Shown piece after piece: positions 1 to 8,005 of a stretch of 18,504 nt of DNA. The notes under the pieces were generated by a model. The model was not told the origin of the DNA. It did not search any database and saw only the letters and a program-made list of their open reading frames with translations. The stretch lies in contig VXPR01000216.1 in assembly GCA_009839405.1 (NCBI GenBank), positions 1-18,504 of the forward strand, in the 5' to 3' direction. The translations under genes were made by a program, and so were the position numbers. The DNA comes from Gammaproteobacteria bacterium (GTDB lineage: Bacteria; Pseudomonadota; Gammaproteobacteria; Pseudomonadales; Azotimanducaceae). Each line of letters opens with the position of its first letter. The stretch's first letter is position 1.

Positions 1-1717
1 AGCGGCCGAAATGCTGATCCAGGCCTCGCCCGACATCCACGTGCCGCTGCCGCGCGTGGGCTGCTCCGATGCAGAGCTCAACGCCATCCGCGGCGTTGGC
101 GACGAGTTCGCCCTGAAGCTGCGCTACCACGACGAAGGCGTGCACCGCCAGAACGCACCGAAGGCGGGCCCCGCTCAAGAAATGTTCCAGTGGGTGGAGG
201 ACGCCCGCATTGCCTCCATCGGCTCCATGCGCATGGAAGGGGTGGCGCAGAACCTCGAGGCATCACTGGAGGCGCTCTGCCAGCAGGCCAACTTCGACAC
301 CGTGACGGCGGAGACGGAAGCACCGCTCAGCATCGCGGTCGGTCTCATCGTCCGCCAACAGCTCACGGGCCGCCCGTTGCCGCCTTCCGCCGAGAACGTG
401 GTGCGCTTCTGGCGCGATTACGTGGACGAGCGCGCTGGCGAGCACATCGCGGCTCTCAGGGACGTGGTCGCCGACCAGGGCGGTTTCGCCCGTCGCTGCC
501 GCTCGCTCATGTCCGAGCTTGGTTTCGCCGCCGAGTTCGAGGACCAGCCCGAGCTCGGCGACAACGACCAAGACATGGAAACCATGGACGAGGACGCCGA
601 ACCGGAGGCCGAGTTCGCCCCCGAAGACGTGATGCTCGATGAGGACTCGCTCGGCGAGGAGGACGGCGAAGGCGAATCCACCACGGTGGAAATGGACGCC
701 GACATGGACATGACCGAGCTCGGCGCGGAAACCGATCCCGAGGAGGCCCCCGACTTCGCCCCGGACGAGCACGGGCGCATCCGCGTGGATGCGAACTACG
801 AGCCGTTCACCGTCGAGTTCGACGAGGTGGTGAAGGCCGAGGAACTCTGCGAACCGGACGAACTGGCGCGCCTGCGCAGCCTGCTCGACCAGCAGCTCAT
901 CCCGCTGCAGTACGCCACCTCAAAGCTCGCCAACCGGCTCCAGCGCCGCCTGCTCGCGAAGCAGAACCGCTCCTGGCACTTCGATCTCGACGAGGGGATC
1001 CTCGACACCTCACGCCTGCCGCAGGTGGTGATCGATCCCATGAACCCGCTCGCCTTCAAGCAGGAGAAGGAGACCAAGTTCCGCGACACCGTGGTGACCA
1101 TGCTGATCGACAGCTCCGGCTCCATGCGCGGCCGCTCCATCACCATCGCCGCGGTGTGCGCCGACATTCTTGGCCGCACGCTCGAACGCTGCTCCGTGCG
1201 CGTCGAAATCCTCGGCTTCACCACCCGCGCCTGGCGCGGCGGCCAGTCCCGCGAGGAGTGGATCAACGCCGGCAAGCCCGCCAACCCGGGCCGCCTCAAC
1301 GACCTTCGGCACATCGTGTACAAGGCCGCCGACGACACTTGGCGTCGCGCCCGCCGCAACCTGGGCCTGATGATGCGCGAAGAACTCCTGAAGGAGAACA
1401 TCGACGGCGAGGCCCTCATCTGGGCACACAACCGCCTCGTGACGCGGGCGGAAGAACGCCGCGTGCTCATGGTCATCTCCGACGGCCTGCCCGTGGACAA
1501 CTCGACACTGCTCGTCAACCCGTCGAGCTACCTCGAAGCCCACCTCAAGTACGCCATCGACCAAATCGAAAACCGTTCCCCGGTGGAACTTATCGCCATC
1601 GGCATCGGCCACGACGTCACCCACCACTACAAGCGCGCCGTCACCATCACCGACGCCGAGCAACTCGGCGGCGCAATGACGGAACAGCTCGCGGCGCTGT
1701 TCGAGATTCAGGGGTAA
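1..1717 (+). CDS. cobT: Aerobic cobaltochelatase subunit CobT (5' end cut by window)
   Basis: CobT is one of the three subunits (CobN, CobS, CobT) of the ATP-dependent cytoplasmic chelatase that inserts cobalt into hydrogenobyrinic acid a,c-diamide in aerobic cobalamin synthesis. The visible 568 residues from the first ATG (position 11) show the expected order: a helical N-terminal part with the family-like stretch around GVHRQNAPKAG, a strongly acidic linker at about residues 182-255, and a C-terminal von Willebrand A domain. The VWA metal site (MIDAS, DxSxS) is DSSGS beginning at D367, followed by MRGRS. The frame is open to the window edge, and CobT proteins are usually about 600-630 aa, so the true start lies upstream and this copy is partial. 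cobS, normally next to cobT, would be expected just outside. No clear terminator was seen after the TAA at 1715-1717. Family call is firm. Confidence 0.93.
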   Translation, partial: AAEMLIQASPDIHVPLPRVGCSDAELNAIRGVGDEFALKLRYHDEGVHRQNAPKAGPAQEMFQWVEDARIASIGSMRMEGVAQNLEASLEALCQQANFDTVTAETEAPLSIAVGLIVRQQLTGRPLPPSAENVVRFWRDYVDERAGEHIAALRDVVADQGGFARRCRSLMSELGFAAEFEDQPELGDNDQDMETMDEDAEPEAEFAPEDVMLDEDSLGEEDGEGESTTVEMDADMDMTELGAETDPEEAPDFAPDEHGRIRVDANYEPFTVEFDEVVKAEELCEPDELARLRSLLDQQLIPLQYATSKLANRLQRRLLAKQNRSWHFDLDEGILDTSRLPQVVIDPMNPLAFKQEKETKFRDTVVTMLIDSSGSMRGRSITIAAVCADILGRTLERCSVRVEILGFTTRAWRGGQSREEWINAGKPANPGRLNDLRHIVYKAADDTWRRARRNLGLMMREELLKENIDGEALIWAHNRLVTRAEERRVLMVISDGLPVDNSTLLVNPSSYLEAHLKYAIDQIENRSPVELIAIGIGHDVTHHYKRAVTITDAEQLGGAMTEQLAALFEIQG

Positions 1718-1839
1718 AGAAACCGGCTGGACGCCGAAGTGGATGACATGGACGGTTTGGCCGCCGCGGTGGTCACGCCGCGCATTACCGGCAGTGTCGA
1801 AACGACCCGGCGGGGCAGCGCGAACCGATGTCTCCCCGG

Positions 1840-2346
1840 CTAGACAGGCGCTTCCTGTCCTGTCAGCAACTCGTCGTAAATCGCCGCTGTTTCGGCGTCG
1901 AAGCAAACGAAGCGCACACGTTGGATTGAGGAACCCGCGCGCGCAGTCTGCACGGCGATCTCGGCGGCCGCCCTAGGCGGATAGCCGTACACGCCTGTCG
2001 AGATGGCTGGGAAGGCGAGGCTGCGGCAGCCGATTTCGGCGGCGATTTCCAGACAGCGCCGGTAGCACGAAGCGAGCAGTTCGGGTTCGTCCTGCTCGCC
2101 GCCGCGCCACACCGGGCCCACGGTATGGATCACGTGGCGGGCTGGCAGGTTGTAGCCTTTCGTGACCTTAGCGTCTCCCGTGGAACAGCCGTTCAGCAGG
2201 CGACACTCGGCGAGAAGGCCAGGGCCAGCCGCTCGGTGGATGGCGCCATCGACACCGCCACCGCCGAGCAGCGACGTGTTCGCGGCATTGACGATGGCTT
2301 CAACGCGCTCGCGAACGATGTCGCCTCTAACCGCTTCGAGCTTCAT
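1840..2346 (-). CDS. ymdB: Macrodomain O-acetyl-ADP-ribose deacetylase, YmdB-like
   Basis: Cytoplasmic macrodomain enzyme, 168 aa. The family hydrolyses O-acetyl-ADP-ribose and removes ADP-ribose from proteins; E. coli YmdB is also reported to inhibit RNase III. The sequence is close to E. coli YmdB throughout: GDIVRERVEAIVNAAN, GGGGVDGAIHRAAGP, HTVGPVWRGGEQ and FPAISTGVYGYP. The Asn and Asp that correspond to catalytic N25 and D35 of YmdB are present (about N23 and D33), so it should be active. Two starts are adjacent, GTG at 2349 and ATG at 2346; I chose the ATG because it gives the usual N terminus, and no strong Shine-Dalgarno separates them. It stands alone on its strand, convergent with cobT and about 360 bp downstream of the alpha/beta hydrolase gene, so it probably has its own promoter. 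Length is normal for the family. Confidence 0.92.
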   Translation of the reverse strand: MKLEAVRGDIVRERVEAIVNAANTSLLGGGGVDGAIHRAAGPGLLAECRLLNGCSTGDAKVTKGYNLPARHVIHTVGPVWRGGEQDEPELLASCYRRCLEIAAEIGCRSLAFPAISTGVYGYPPRAAAEIAVQTARAGSSIQRVRFVCFDAETAAIYDELLTGQEAPV

Positions 2347-2417
2347 CACTGCCGACGATGCTACGTGATCCGACCTTCTTCGTCGCGCAAATGCGCCGCG
2401 CGAGTGGACGACCGCGG

Positions 2418-2447
2418 CGAGAGGGCGAGATGCCTTCCACCCAAGGC
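2418..2447 (-). repeat. Degenerate half-unit of dispersed palindromic repeat
   Basis: The plus strand here (core ATGCCTTCC then ACCCAAGGC) aligns with the reverse complement of the repeat at 11538-11588, which has ATGCCTTCCC then TCCAAGGC. The hairpin is weakened by mismatches, suggesting an old copy. Identification rests on visual alignment only. Confidence 0.5.
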
Positions 2448-2614
2448 TGCTGCCGCAACCCAGCCAACAAAACTCCTAGCGCCACAGCAACCGTTGCCTT
2501 CGGACAAACGCTTCTTGCCCCAGCCCACGCTGTCCTTTCACTCCGTCGAACTTTGCCGACGGCGAAGTCCGACAGATTGCTAGGCCGAGTTAAGTGCAAA
2601 AAAATGTGCATAGA

Positions 2615-2671
2615 CCGACTTTTACGTACCAAAAAGTGCGGAGTTGTCGTTTTTTTTGCGCGTAAAGTCGG
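2615..2671. other. AT-rich imperfect hairpin
   Basis: Left arm CCGACTTTTACG (2615-2626) is complementary to right arm CGTAAAGTCGG (2661-2671) with one extra T. Inside these, an A-run (2631-2635) faces a T-run (2650-2657), so the structure continues inward to a loop of about 14 nt. The stretch 2590-2670 is much richer in A+T than its surroundings. On the minus strand the arms lie 3' of the hydrolase stop and are followed, after about 9 nt, by a T-run, so a terminator for the hydrolase gene is possible. A small mobile or regulatory element is the alternative. Confidence 0.45.
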
Positions 2672-2707
2672 CCGTGCTTGTCCGCTCAGCCCAGGCGAGG
2701 CCAGAAG

Positions 2708-3544
2708 TCAGAGGGGATGACTCTGGATGAAGTGGCGTAGCTCTTCGCTGACGCGCTCGGGCGCTTCGAGCTGGATCATGTGGGCTACGCCTTCGACCTT
2801 GACGCACATGCTCTCTGGCACGGAGGCAGCCAGATGAGCCGCTGTGGCGCGACTTCGGGGTTCGTCCACGGTGCCGATCATTACGAGGACCGGAATGGTC
2901 AGTTCCCCAAGCCGATCCGCCGCTTGCGGCTCGAGCGGCTGCGGCAGGCCTTCCTCATTCTCCGCTTGGTAGGTCGAGAGGACATCCCCCTTGACGCGGT
3001 CTCGGAGGTCGCGGTCCAGCCGCGTGGTCGGCTGCCCCCAACCATCCACCCAAACCTGCGTCTCGAGTTCGGCGAGCTCTGCCCACTTCTGCTCGTCCCA
3101 GAGCCGGTCCATTTCGCTCCAGGGAACGCTGTCGTCTTCGGCATCGAGGTCGGGGCGAAAGCCGCCGATGCCGCCGGCAACGCTCGTGAGGGTGGCCACG
3201 CAAGCCGGGCGAGCCAACGCGAAGTCGAGCGCCACCTTGCCTCCGATGGACTGGCCGACAACGTGGGCGCAATCGACTCCGAGGTGGCCTAGGAGTGCGG
3301 CGATGTCCGCCCAATAGGCGAACTCGATATGCTCGGTCGTGCTGCGGCCGAACCCGCGCAAGTCACAACGGATGACCCGATAGCTGGCGGCGAGTGCGTG
3401 CGCCTGGAAATCCCACATGCGTAGGCTTCCGAGCCCGCCGTGGATGAGGACCAGCGCGTCGCCCGCCCCTTCGACCTCATAGTAGAGATTGCCGCCATCG
3501 ACAGGGAGGAGTCCCGGAGAGCCGGGGAGACCGCGTTTGTCCAC
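2708..3544 (-). CDS. Alpha/beta hydrolase
   Basis: Alpha/beta-hydrolase-fold enzyme, 278 aa from the chosen start, probably cytoplasmic; the substrate cannot be named. Visible motifs: oxyanion-hole HGG (about 35-37) in LVLIHGGLGS, DLRGFGRS strand/turn, nucleophile elbow GQSIG with Ser99, a catalytic acid candidate in IGTVDEPRS, and the catalytic His in GVAHMIQLE. All three triad elements are present. The open frame runs upstream to 3973, but that part overlaps the better-supported monooxygenase-fold gene in another frame, so I placed the start at GTG 3544, 32 bp after that gene's stop. The family-like sequence begins at about residue 14 (PVDGGNLYYEVEG). No strong Shine-Dalgarno is visible, so the exact start is uncertain. 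Likely co-transcribed with the upstream small gene. Relatives include esterases, haloperoxidase-like and enol-lactone hydrolases. Confidence 0.85.
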   Translation of the reverse strand: MDKRGLPGSPGLLPVDGGNLYYEVEGAGDALVLIHGGLGSLRMWDFQAHALAASYRVIRCDLRGFGRSTTEHIEFAYWADIAALLGHLGVDCAHVVGQSIGGKVALDFALARPACVATLTSVAGGIGGFRPDLDAEDDSVPWSEMDRLWDEQKWAELAELETQVWVDGWGQPTTRLDRDLRDRVKGDVLSTYQAENEEGLPQPLEPQAADRLGELTIPVLVMIGTVDEPRSRATAAHLAASVPESMCVKVEGVAHMIQLEAPERVSEELRHFIQSHPL

Positions 3545-3576
3545 CGTGGCGGGCTCTTGGACGAAGCGCTCGCGCC

Positions 3577-3858
3577 TTAGCCGATGACCTCGAACTGGTG
3601 GATGGTGGGGCGGCCGGCCATGAGACCGGCGAACTTGGCACCGGCGGCCTTGAAGTGGTCGCTTTGGCCGTGGGCGGCGAGGGCATCCGCGTCGTCGTAG
3701 AGTTCCATCACGGCGTAGCCTTCGTCGTCCTTGACGAGGGTGTAGAGCTTGTTGCCCGGTTCGTTGGCGCGTACCTGGGCGGCGAGGCCCAGCATCACTT
3801 CCTCGAACTCGGATTCCTTGCCGGCGGCGACGTTCAGGCGGGCGAGCAGTGCGATCAT
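3577..3858 (-). CDS. Antibiotic biosynthesis monooxygenase (ABM) fold protein
   Basis: Small protein of 93 aa with the dimeric alpha+beta barrel (ABM/YgiN-like) pattern: MIALLARLNVAAGKESEFEE, then GNKLYTLVKDDEG, then VMELYDDADALAAHGQSDHF. These family members act as cofactor-free quinol/polyketide monooxygenases or have unknown roles; the substrate here is unknown. The length equals the family norm, so it looks complete. The ATG at 3858 is preceded by AAGGGA about 8 nt upstream, a good ribosome binding site. It is followed after 32 bp by the alpha/beta hydrolase, suggesting a two-gene operon in which an oxygenation and a hydrolysis could act on the same small molecule (inference). It is divergent from the NUDIX gene with only 45 bp between. 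Confidence 0.88.
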   Translation of the reverse strand: MIALLARLNVAAGKESEFEEVMLGLAAQVRANEPGNKLYTLVKDDEGYAVMELYDDADALAAHGQSDHFKAAGAKFAGLMAGRPTIHQFEVIG

Positions 3859-3903
3859 GTACGGTTCCCTTTACTTTGTGAGCGGCGGCAGCATACCCCG
3901 GCC

Positions 3904-4437
3904 ATGCATCGGAACAAACTTCGCGCGACGCTCGCCGACTACGCGAGCCGGTTCCCCGACGAGGAGTCGGCACGCTTTGTCGACTTCGTCGAGCGGCAGC
4001 CTCGCTGCTTCGAGCGGGATTGCTTCGACGACGGCCACGTCACCGGCTCCGCATTGGTGCTGAACCTCGGTCGCGATGCGGCCTTGATGACCCACCACGC
4101 CAAGCTCGGGCGCTGGCTACAGCTCGGCGGCCATTGCGACGGTGACCCCGACGCGCTCGCGGTGGCTTGCCGCGAGGCAGCGGAGGAGTCCGGCTTGGCG
4201 GTGACGCCGCTGTCGGCGGTGCCGCTCGACATCGACATCCACACGATCCCGGCACGCGGATCAGAGCCGCCCCACTTCCATTACGACGTTCGCTTTCTGT
4301 TGCAGGTGCGGGATTCGGAGGAGTTCGTCGCTACGGCGGAGTCGCTGTCTCTGGCCTGGGTGCCGCTCGACAAGATGACGACCTACACAAACGAAGAGTC
4401 GGTGCTGCGTTTGGTGCGCAAGTTCCAGAAGATGTGA
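3904..4437 (+). CDS. NUDIX hydrolase
   Basis: NUDIX pyrophosphohydrolase of 177 aa, cytoplasmic, cleaving a nucleoside diphosphate linked to another group; the substrate is not deducible. The Nudix box is GHCDGDPDALAVACREAAEE followed by SGL: the metal-binding REAAEE core is intact, while the first glutamate position of the consensus is proline, which I recall as tolerated in this GGHxDGD-type subgroup. Before the box, LGRWLQLGGH is typical. The ATG at 3904 gives the usual family N terminus (MHRNKLRATLADYASRFPDE). A longer open frame reaches back to 3598 but overlaps the divergent gene in full, so I rejected it. No Shine-Dalgarno is seen; the message may be leaderless or nearly so. It ends about 10 bp before a palindromic repeat unit. 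Confidence 0.9.
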   Translation: MHRNKLRATLADYASRFPDEESARFVDFVERQPRCFERDCFDDGHVTGSALVLNLGRDAALMTHHAKLGRWLQLGGHCDGDPDALAVACREAAEESGLAVTPLSAVPLDIDIHTIPARGSEPPHFHYDVRFLLQVRDSEEFVATAESLSLAWVPLDKMTTYTNEESVLRLVRKFQKM

Positions 4438-4446
4438 TCGTCAGTC

Positions 4447-4495
4447 GGGGCCTTGGGGCGAGGGCATCTTGCCCTCGCACGCGCCGACAGGCGCG
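4447..4495 (+). repeat. Dispersed double-hairpin repeat unit
   Basis: Two adjacent perfect hairpins. The first has arms GCGAGGGCA (4458-4466) and TGCCCTCGC (4470-4478) with loop TCT. The second has arms CGCGCC (4480-4485) and GGCGCG (4490-4495) with loop GACA. The lead-in GGGGCCTTGGGG matches the units at 11538 and 11709. It lies between convergent genes, just after the NUDIX stop, where it could also help end or protect transcripts. Confidence 0.85.
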
Positions 4496-4622
4496 AAAGG
4501 GACGCTGCCGTGCCATGTTGGGCCGCAGGTGACATCGATCTGGCACGAGTGAGTGCCCGGGGAGCGATGCGCCTTGCAAGGGCAGGTGCTTGGCCCGTCG
4601 CCCTGCCAGGGTCAAAGATTCC

Positions 4623-7001
4623 CTACGGCATGGTCCAATCGAGATCGGTGGTGATCCGTGCCGTGCCGCGGCTGGCCATGCCGCGGCGGCCGTTCATGGG
4701 GTAGAGGAACCAGCGGCCGTTGTCGCTGCGGCGCATTAGCGTGTCGGTGCGGCCGTCGCCGTTGAAGTCCCCGGTCGCGGCGAGTTGCCAGGCAAGGTTG
4801 CGGGTGAGATTCGCGCCGCCGCGGCCCGAAGTGTAGCGACGGCCGTTCATCGGGTAGAAATACCAGCGTCCGTTCGGATGGCGCAAGAGCACGTCGGCGC
4901 GACCGTTGCCGTTGAAGTCGGCGATGGCGGCCACTTGCCAGGCGAGGTTGCGCGTGAGCGGGACACTGCCTTGGGCATCCGCGTCGACGGCGCGACCATC
5001 CATCGGGTAGTAGTGCCATGCGCCGCTGCCGGTGTGGCGGAGCAGCACGTCGTCCGTGCCGTCACCGGCGAAGTCGCCCGTGCCGGCCAGGCGCCAGTTG
5101 AGGTTGCGCGGCAGGTCGGCAGGCCCGGCCTCGTCCTCCACGACGTTGCCGCCACGAATGGGGTAGTAGTGCCAGCGCCCGTCAGGGTGGCGCATCAGCA
5201 GGTCGTCTGCGCCGTCGCCATTGAAGTCGCCAAGCGCTCGCACCTGCCAGGCAACATCGGTGGGAAGTCCGCTCGCGGTGCTGTCGCCGGTTTGCCGGCG
5301 TCCGTCCATGGCATGGAGGCCCCAGCGGCCATCGGTGTGCCTGAGGAGCACGTCGTCGCGCCCGTCCGCATCGAAGTCGCCGATGCCGACGAACGTCCAG
5401 TCGAGGCTCCGCGACAGGTCCGCTGCGCCGCTTTCGTCGGCAATGGGGCGACGCCCGTCCATCGGAAAGTAGTGCCAGCGCCCATCTTCGTGGCGCAGCA
5501 GGAGGTCGGCCTTGCCGTCGTCGTTGAAGTCGCCGGTTCCCGTAAAGTCGAGGTCGTAGCGTGGGTTGGTCTCGTTCGACACGAGCCGGTGGATGCGCCC
5601 GTCGCCTTTCGTTAGGAGATAAAGCTCGCCAGCTGCATCGACGCTGAGACGTGCATCCACGCGCTGGGTGTTGTTGTACGTATTGGGATAGCCGGAGACA
5701 TCCACCAACTCGCGCTCCACCCCGTCGAAGGCGAGCCGGATTTCCTCGATTGGCGCGGGATCGCCGGGGGCCACCTCGTCCGCATCGAAGGCGAAAAGGC
5801 GCCCGCGCACGAACTCCGTGAACACATACTTGCCGACAAGCTCGGGGATCGAGGCGCCGCGATAAACATGGCCACCGGCGACGGCAAAGCCTTCGTCGTG
5901 GTCGTACTGCGCCACCGGATAGGCGAAGGGTTCGGGGTCGTTGGCGGGCCGTTCATATACCGGCCCCAAGCGGCGACCCACCGCGTGGCCGGTGGCGAAA
6001 GTGCCTTCCCGCAGCCGCCAGCCGTAGTTGGCGCCGACCACGCCAAGGTTGATCTCCTCGATCTGGTCCTGGCCGATGTCGGAGATGAACATGCGGGTGT
6101 CGGAGGTGTCCCACGAGAATTGCTGCGGGTGGCGCAGGCCCCAGGCCCAGATCTCCGGCGCTGCGCCTTCCACCGCCACCAGAGGGTTGTCGGCGGGAAT
6201 CCCATAGCTTGCGCCACCGCCGGTTGCGAGCGGATCGATGCGGCCGATGGCACCGAGCGGTTCCGCCAGCCGCTGGCCGTAGTCGCGCGGGTCGTGGGCG
6301 CTGCCGCCATCGCCGAAGCCGATGTAGAGGAGGCCGTAATCGGCGTCTCCGGGACTCGCCGTGGGATGGAAGGCCAAGGCCCCGACGTTGTGATTGCCAG
6401 CGAACTGGCCCACACGCAACAGCACTCTCGATGTGCCGGAGAACCCCCAGGCGGACGGACTCGTCGTCGTCCACTCCCGCACCACGCTCTCCTGCACATT
6501 GGCCGACGCCTCCAGATAGTCGGCGGTTCCGCTCGCCGGCGTCGCGCTGTAGGCGGTATAGAGCTTGCCGTAGCCGGGGAGGCCTTCCTGCGCGAACTGC
6601 GGGTGGAAGGCGAAGCCCATGAAACCCGCTTCGTTGGGGAAGGCGGCGTTGCTGAAGTCGACCCCCTCTTCGCTGAGGTCGAGATAGACCCGAGGCGCGC
6701 GGCCATCGATGTCGGTGAGATAGAGGATGCCGCGGGTGTCGTTGAAGGCGAGACGCCCAGTCGTATCGGGCAGTTGCCGCAGCACCTGAAGGCGTGCATA
6801 GGCATTGTTGGTGGCGGCCGGTCGCACCGGGTCCGTTGTGCGCGGCGCGCGGGCGAGAGGCACCGCCGCAAGCACGATCTCGCCCTTCTCGATGCGTTCG
6901 GGAATGGGGTCGCCGATCGCCTCCTGTGCGTTCGCCGCGCTAGTCATTACCACGAGGGCTGCCAGCGAGAGCGTGCCGGCCAGCCACCGCAGGGAAGCCA
7001 T
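4623..7001 (-). CDS. Exported PQQ-type sugar dehydrogenase (GSDH domain) with six FG-GAP/VCBS repeats
   Basis: Predicted periplasmic or surface protein of 792 aa. A signal peptide covers residues 1-25 (hydrophobic LSLAALVVM, cleavage after ANA). Residues about 65-480 match the soluble quinoprotein glucose/aldose dehydrogenase (GSDH) propeller: GFMGFAFHP; H204 in GNHNVG, the place of the catalytic His; GFGDGG (228-233); GLRHPQQFSWD (288-298); DIGQDQIEEIN (308-318); and NYGW. The family oxidises aldose sugars with PQQ and calcium; PQQ use is inferred. Residues 486-792 are six repeats of about 50 aa, each with a DxDxDG-like calcium loop (DFNDDGKAD, DFDADGRDD and so on). The ATG at 7001 lies 8 bp after the oppF stop with no clear ribosome binding site, so it is probably translated by coupling as the last gene of the transporter operon. 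An upstream extension of the frame to 7595 overlaps oppF and was rejected. Confidence 0.88.
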   Translation of the reverse strand: MASLRWLAGTLSLAALVVMTSAANAQEAIGDPIPERIEKGEIVLAAVPLARAPRTTDPVRPAATNNAYARLQVLRQLPDTTGRLAFNDTRGILYLTDIDGRAPRVYLDLSEEGVDFSNAAFPNEAGFMGFAFHPQFAQEGLPGYGKLYTAYSATPASGTADYLEASANVQESVVREWTTTSPSAWGFSGTSRVLLRVGQFAGNHNVGALAFHPTASPGDADYGLLYIGFGDGGSAHDPRDYGQRLAEPLGAIGRIDPLATGGGASYGIPADNPLVAVEGAAPEIWAWGLRHPQQFSWDTSDTRMFISDIGQDQIEEINLGVVGANYGWRLREGTFATGHAVGRRLGPVYERPANDPEPFAYPVAQYDHDEGFAVAGGHVYRGASIPELVGKYVFTEFVRGRLFAFDADEVAPGDPAPIEEIRLAFDGVERELVDVSGYPNTYNNTQRVDARLSVDAAGELYLLTKGDGRIHRLVSNETNPRYDLDFTGTGDFNDDGKADLLLRHEDGRWHYFPMDGRRPIADESGAADLSRSLDWTFVGIGDFDADGRDDVLLRHTDGRWGLHAMDGRRQTGDSTASGLPTDVAWQVRALGDFNGDGADDLLMRHPDGRWHYYPIRGGNVVEDEAGPADLPRNLNWRLAGTGDFAGDGTDDVLLRHTGSGAWHYYPMDGRAVDADAQGSVPLTRNLAWQVAAIADFNGNGRADVLLRHPNGRWYFYPMNGRRYTSGRGGANLTRNLAWQLAATGDFNGDGRTDTLMRRSDNGRWFLYPMNGRRGMASRGTARITTDLDWTMP
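4626..5546 (-). repeat. Six tandem FG-GAP/VCBS coding repeats
   Basis: Protein-level tandem repeats of 50-53 aa within the dehydrogenase gene, with the pattern GDFNGDGxxDxLLRHxDGRW, then Y-P-M-(D/N)-GRR, then LTRNLAWQ. Six Asp-rich loops are visible. Repeats of this kind usually form a beta-propeller or adhesive array. The similarity between copies is strong enough for recombination to change copy number. Confidence 0.85.
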
Positions 7002-7009
7002 GACGCGCG

Positions 7010-7997
<988 letters not shown>

Positions 7998-8005
<8 letters not shown>

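Larger units (their letters stand above)
2347..2707. other. Non-coding stretch between hydrolase and macrodomain genes
   Basis: About 360 bases without a convincing gene. Open frames exist on both strands but their translations are arginine/proline/alanine-rich, have no recognisable domain, and run through repeat DNA. The stretch holds a degenerate repeat half-unit (2418-2447) and an AT-rich hairpin (about 2615-2671). The macrodomain gene reads leftward out of this region, so its promoter should lie near 2350-2450, but I could not pick a convincing -35/-10 pair. Confidence 0.6.

Noticed and set aside
1718..1839. Terminator between cobT and the macrodomain gene
   Set aside because: GC-rich partial palindromes exist, but none has a clean stem followed by a T-run.
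2358..2720. 120-aa plus-strand frame with an AT-rich 3' part (CIDRLLRTKKCGVVVFF)
   Set aside because: The end vaguely recalls the start of some AAA ATPases, but the frame runs through a repeat and a hairpin, stops without any Walker motif, and has no start signal.
3545..3973. N-terminal extension of the alpha/beta hydrolase frame
   Set aside because: It overlaps the better-supported ABM-fold gene and is Arg/Pro-rich without domain similarity.
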